Assembly: GCA_024036415.1 (NCBI GenBank) | Contig: JAMWET010000150.1 | Span: 501,001-565,000 of the forward strand | Reading direction: 5' to 3' | Origin: Prochilodus magdalenae | Taxonomy: Eukaryota > Chordata > Actinopteri > Characiformes > Prochilodontidae | DNA length: 64,000 nucleotides | Notes under the pieces: generated by a model | The model's database searches: none | What the model was told of the DNA's origin: nothing | What the model saw: the letters and a program-made list of their open reading frames with translations, nothing else | Program-made: the position numbers and the translations under genes | Shown here: positions 61,121-64,000 of the stretch, one piece after another | How positions within the stretch are numbered: the stretch's first letter is position 1 | Layout of the letters: each line of letters starts with the position of its first letter

Positions 61121-63204
61121 TTCCTTTCAGTCAGATACGAAGGCTATAATACTGATACCTTAAAGTCATTTTTCAGTGATTAATTTCTGACATTAATATT
61201 AAATAAGGTTTCTCCCTTTGCTTCTTTTTAAAATAATATAATTCAGTAATTCCTACAATTAAATTCAGTGTTCAGTAACGTTCATATTATATGTTCACAT
61301 TATATGTCAACTAGAACTTTACATGTCAAGGTTCCTTTAACTGTTCACCTCAGCGGTTTTCCAGTTTGGTTTGCCATTGTTATCTCTAAGTGGCCTTCTT
61401 GGGTGTGTACTGTAGGCAGTGTTGATCATTATCAACCTGCACTTTGACAAGTTTGCATACATGTGTGCCGCTGCAGTTTGGATGCTCAAGGCATTGCTCG
61501 TTTGTTGGAAGCTGTTTAAAACTTTTATTCTAGAAGCTGATAAGTTTTATGAAGGAGGAGGAGACCAGAGAACTGCTTTTGCATTAACACAGACCGAAAG
61601 AAAAGGAGTTCCACAGAGTTTCTGGCCACTGATGCTTAAAAGTGGGTTACCAAGATTAATGTTTGATGACACCATGTTTATATTAGTGTCGCAAGGTCTG
61701 TTCCTGTAAAGAAGTCCATTGGCTCGTTCTTTCTCATACTTCCTTGAGCACCAGATATCCCCCACCACCCCACACCCAGCTCCTCCCAATCGCACACTTC
61801 TGTATCTGTTTATTCTCAATACAACAGCTACTTTAAACTACAGAACAACAAGCTACATCAGGCTATAGAAGTGAACAGTTTTATAGAATTAACTCACAGC
61901 TGGAGTAGGACTGTTCATTGTATGGACACCTGCTCATCTCATAGTGGATGGCGCTCCATCACTCCAGAGAATGATGTTCCACTAATCCATAAAACATCCG
62001 GGAAACCAAGCTTTTTCATGTGTGAGCACTTCTTATGAAGATTAAACTTCATCTTTCATTCAACCAAACTTTGTTGACTGTTATTCTGTTCTTTGGGTAT
62101 ATCTTTTTATCTGATAGCTATGGCTATAACAAGTATAAGGCATACAGCTTAGTCACAAGGCTCAGATCAAGTGTCCAGACATTTTGTATAGTTGAGGTGG
62201 CAACCATATCCACAGTCCAGTACTGTGAAGCTTTATATTCCTCTAACCAGTCTTGGGCTTTGAGCATGGTAACCTTAAGGTCTTGTCTGGCTGAGAATCC
62301 TGTTGGCAACCCCATGTACCCTGTGTCGTACATCATATTCAGATGTTCATCACATTTGCTTGTTCACGCAGCCGTGGTCCCCTTTGTACCCTAATGTGTC
62401 AGTGTGTTAACAACTGTTCAGAGCTTGTTTTATGGCTGTGCAGCTATCGCTAAGCTTTTCTCTTCGCTTATCTTAATGACTGTGCTCGACAAGCCCAATT
62501 TTTTGTGCCGCAATGCAAACGATAAATTACAACAGTAGTTAATGGGACTACATAAAAGTGACGTGTCTTGTTGCTTCATTGGGCAGCCTTTATTTTATAG
62601 CAGTTCTTTAGCACAACTGACAGTGTTATACTGTGCAACTAAGGTTTATTTCCAGAGAGAGAAAACGCTAAGTAGGCACAATAGCTTAACATCCATATCA
62701 GCTTGATCAGAAAGAATTTAGCAGGTGCAGTTAAAAGCATTGCCTGTTGACCTCAATTTGTTTTTGCTTTGAATGTGATATGTTAATGTCACAGTTATTA
62801 TCGCAGTTATGACATAACATAAGGGGCTTAATACTGGTCCTGAAGATCTACCACCATGGAGAGTTCAGATCCAGTACACCTGGCTCAAATAGTCAAGACA
62901 CCCCTTCATTACCTGGATCAGGTGTGCTAGAGTAGGGTTGAAGCTGGATTGGGCAGGGTGGTAGAGCTCCAGGACCAGGATTGGGCACCCCTGATGTAAT
63001 ATATCCCAGACACAAGTGAGCTAAAGGTCAGATAAATTGCAACAGTCAAAGTTCGCTGCAAGTCATAAACAAAGGTCCATACAAATCTGTTGAGTCCCCT
63101 GACAGGACTGCTTCTGGAAAATCAGCCCATGGGAAATTAAAATTAAATTGAAAATCCATCTTCGGAATTACACTTGCAAGATTTTCCCTCATCCTCATCT
63201 ACAG
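61121..63204. other. non-coding region with a repeat, no gene recognised
   Basis: A 71-codon minus-strand frame at 62124-62336 resembles nothing I know. The stretch around 61890-62110 looks repetitive, but I cannot classify it. A TIR element lies at 62821-62992. Confidence 0.45.
62821..62992. mobile_element. short element with long terminal inverted repeats
   Basis: The left end reads AAGGGGCTTAATACTGGTCC then TGAAGATCTACCACC. The right end is its inverted counterpart (complement of AGGGGTGCCCAATCCTGGTCC then TGGAGCTCTACCACC). This is a MITE structure with arms of about 35-40 bases. The interior, about 100 bases, has no frame. Confidence 0.65.
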
Positions 63205-63298
63205 CTCAGTTTGAGAAAGATTCAGCCAAATGCCAGCCAAACTAACAGACGCTCTCCAAGAATGGGAGAGCCTGGAGAAAGAGTTCCAGCAGATCCAG
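63205..63298 (+). CDS. first coding exon of an unidentified plus-strand gene
   Basis: An acceptor (CATCTACAG) ends at 63204. The exon has an ATG at 63230 and 23 codons, MPAKLTDALQEWESLEKEFQ then QIQ, and a good donor (CAG/GTAAGA) follows 63298. The peptide is helical and Glu/Gln/Leu-rich, so it suggests the start of a coiled coil. I do not recognise the gene. The remaining exons would be right of the window. Its promoter may be the CCAAT/TATA region near 61.0 kb. Confidence 0.5.
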
Positions 63299-64000
63299 GT
63301 AAGATTTCAAACTTATAGAATGGGCATTCATACATTTCCCTTACTGTGCTGACGCTCGGTTTCTAGATAAGCTACGTATACATACTAGTCCCAGAAACAC
63401 CTACCTTGTTTGGTACACCTCACAGGGTACAGCAAAAACTGACAGCTCATTTATATCCAGGTAGAGCTTGGGCTAATCATCTTCCAGTCCTTGATCAGTA
63501 GATCAGTTTCTGGCTACTGGGCTGCTGTTGGACGTTTTAGTTGGCAGACTGTGCTCAACCTGAGGTGACACTGAGTTGTCTTAATATCTCTGCAACAACG
63601 CTGTGCCCGATAAACTTATACCGGTGTTACACATGCTGCCATGTCATTATCTGCTGGGCTGAGAGAACAGTACACCACCTGGATAATAGTAGGTCTTGTT
63701 AGTCCTGTGGGGGGTCTTTCCTGTTGATGAATGGCATAGAACAGTGTTCTTTAACTCTGGCTCAGGAGCCCCACTGCCCTGCACATTTCCCTGCATTAAC
63801 ACACCCACTTCAACAACAGTTGTTTTAACGAGCTGATTAGTCGGACCATATGTGTTGGGAGCAAAAGGCAGAGACCACCCTCCATTTATTTAGACAAGTT
63901 ATTCATTTTCAGGAGATATTTCTGTAGGGATGAATTGACTTGCTTAAGGAAGGAGAAAGCTGGAACACATTAAATAAAGAAATGGGAGTTTCCAAAACGG
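63299..64000 (+). other. presumed intron with a repeat fragment at about 63740-63880
   Basis: The fragment includes CCCTGCACATTTCCCTGCATT, similar to the interior of the MITE family at 36719 and 55487. No further exon is seen before the window ends. Confidence 0.45.

Overview
The window is vertebrate nuclear DNA, most likely from a teleost fish. The evidence is split genes with GT-AG introns, very long (TG)n and (TA)n microsatellites, several decayed Tc1-like transposons, short hAT-like elements with 8-bp target duplications, and coding exons that match vertebrate gene families. I see no CRISPR arrays, operons, rRNA or tRNA genes.

The left 29 kb is one plus-strand gene, hip1 (huntingtin-interacting protein 1). 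I could place 30 consecutive coding exons from 7624 to a stop at 26853-26855. They join in frame for 1009 codons including the stop. The first coding exon is not recognised and probably lies left of the window. The exons encode the ANTH lipid-binding domain, a clathrin/AP2-binding linker, the central coiled coil and the C-terminal THATCH (I/LWEQ) actin-binding domain. One intron (7688-8233) has the hallmarks of a minor-spliceosome AT-AC intron. Two exons are preceded by (TG)n tracts of more than 100 bp at or next to the 3' splice site.

From about 29.4 to 36.0 kb I see intergenic DNA with dispersed repeats. A minus-strand ypel2-type Yippee gene follows: four coding exons between 40560 and 37969 give a complete 119-residue protein. 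Its 3' UTR probably runs to about 36.0 kb. Its promoter is inferred at a CpG-rich, CCAAT-box region near 48.5-48.9 kb.

The third gene, gdpd1 (lysophospholipase D, GDE4 type), is complete on the minus strand: ten coding exons from 60597 to 55313, 317 residues. A further plus-strand exon with a start codon (63205-63298) probably opens another gene that I could not name.

The genes do not form a pathway. hip1 acts in clathrin endocytosis and actin coupling, Yippee proteins are small nuclear/centrosomal zinc-binding proteins, and GDPD1 is a membrane lysophospholipase D. I did not find a clearly new biological system. The points most worth checking are the AT-AC intron, the TG-repeat splice acceptors around in-frame hip1 exons, the long intronic hairpin, and the paired inverted CCAAT boxes at the presumed ypel2 promoter.
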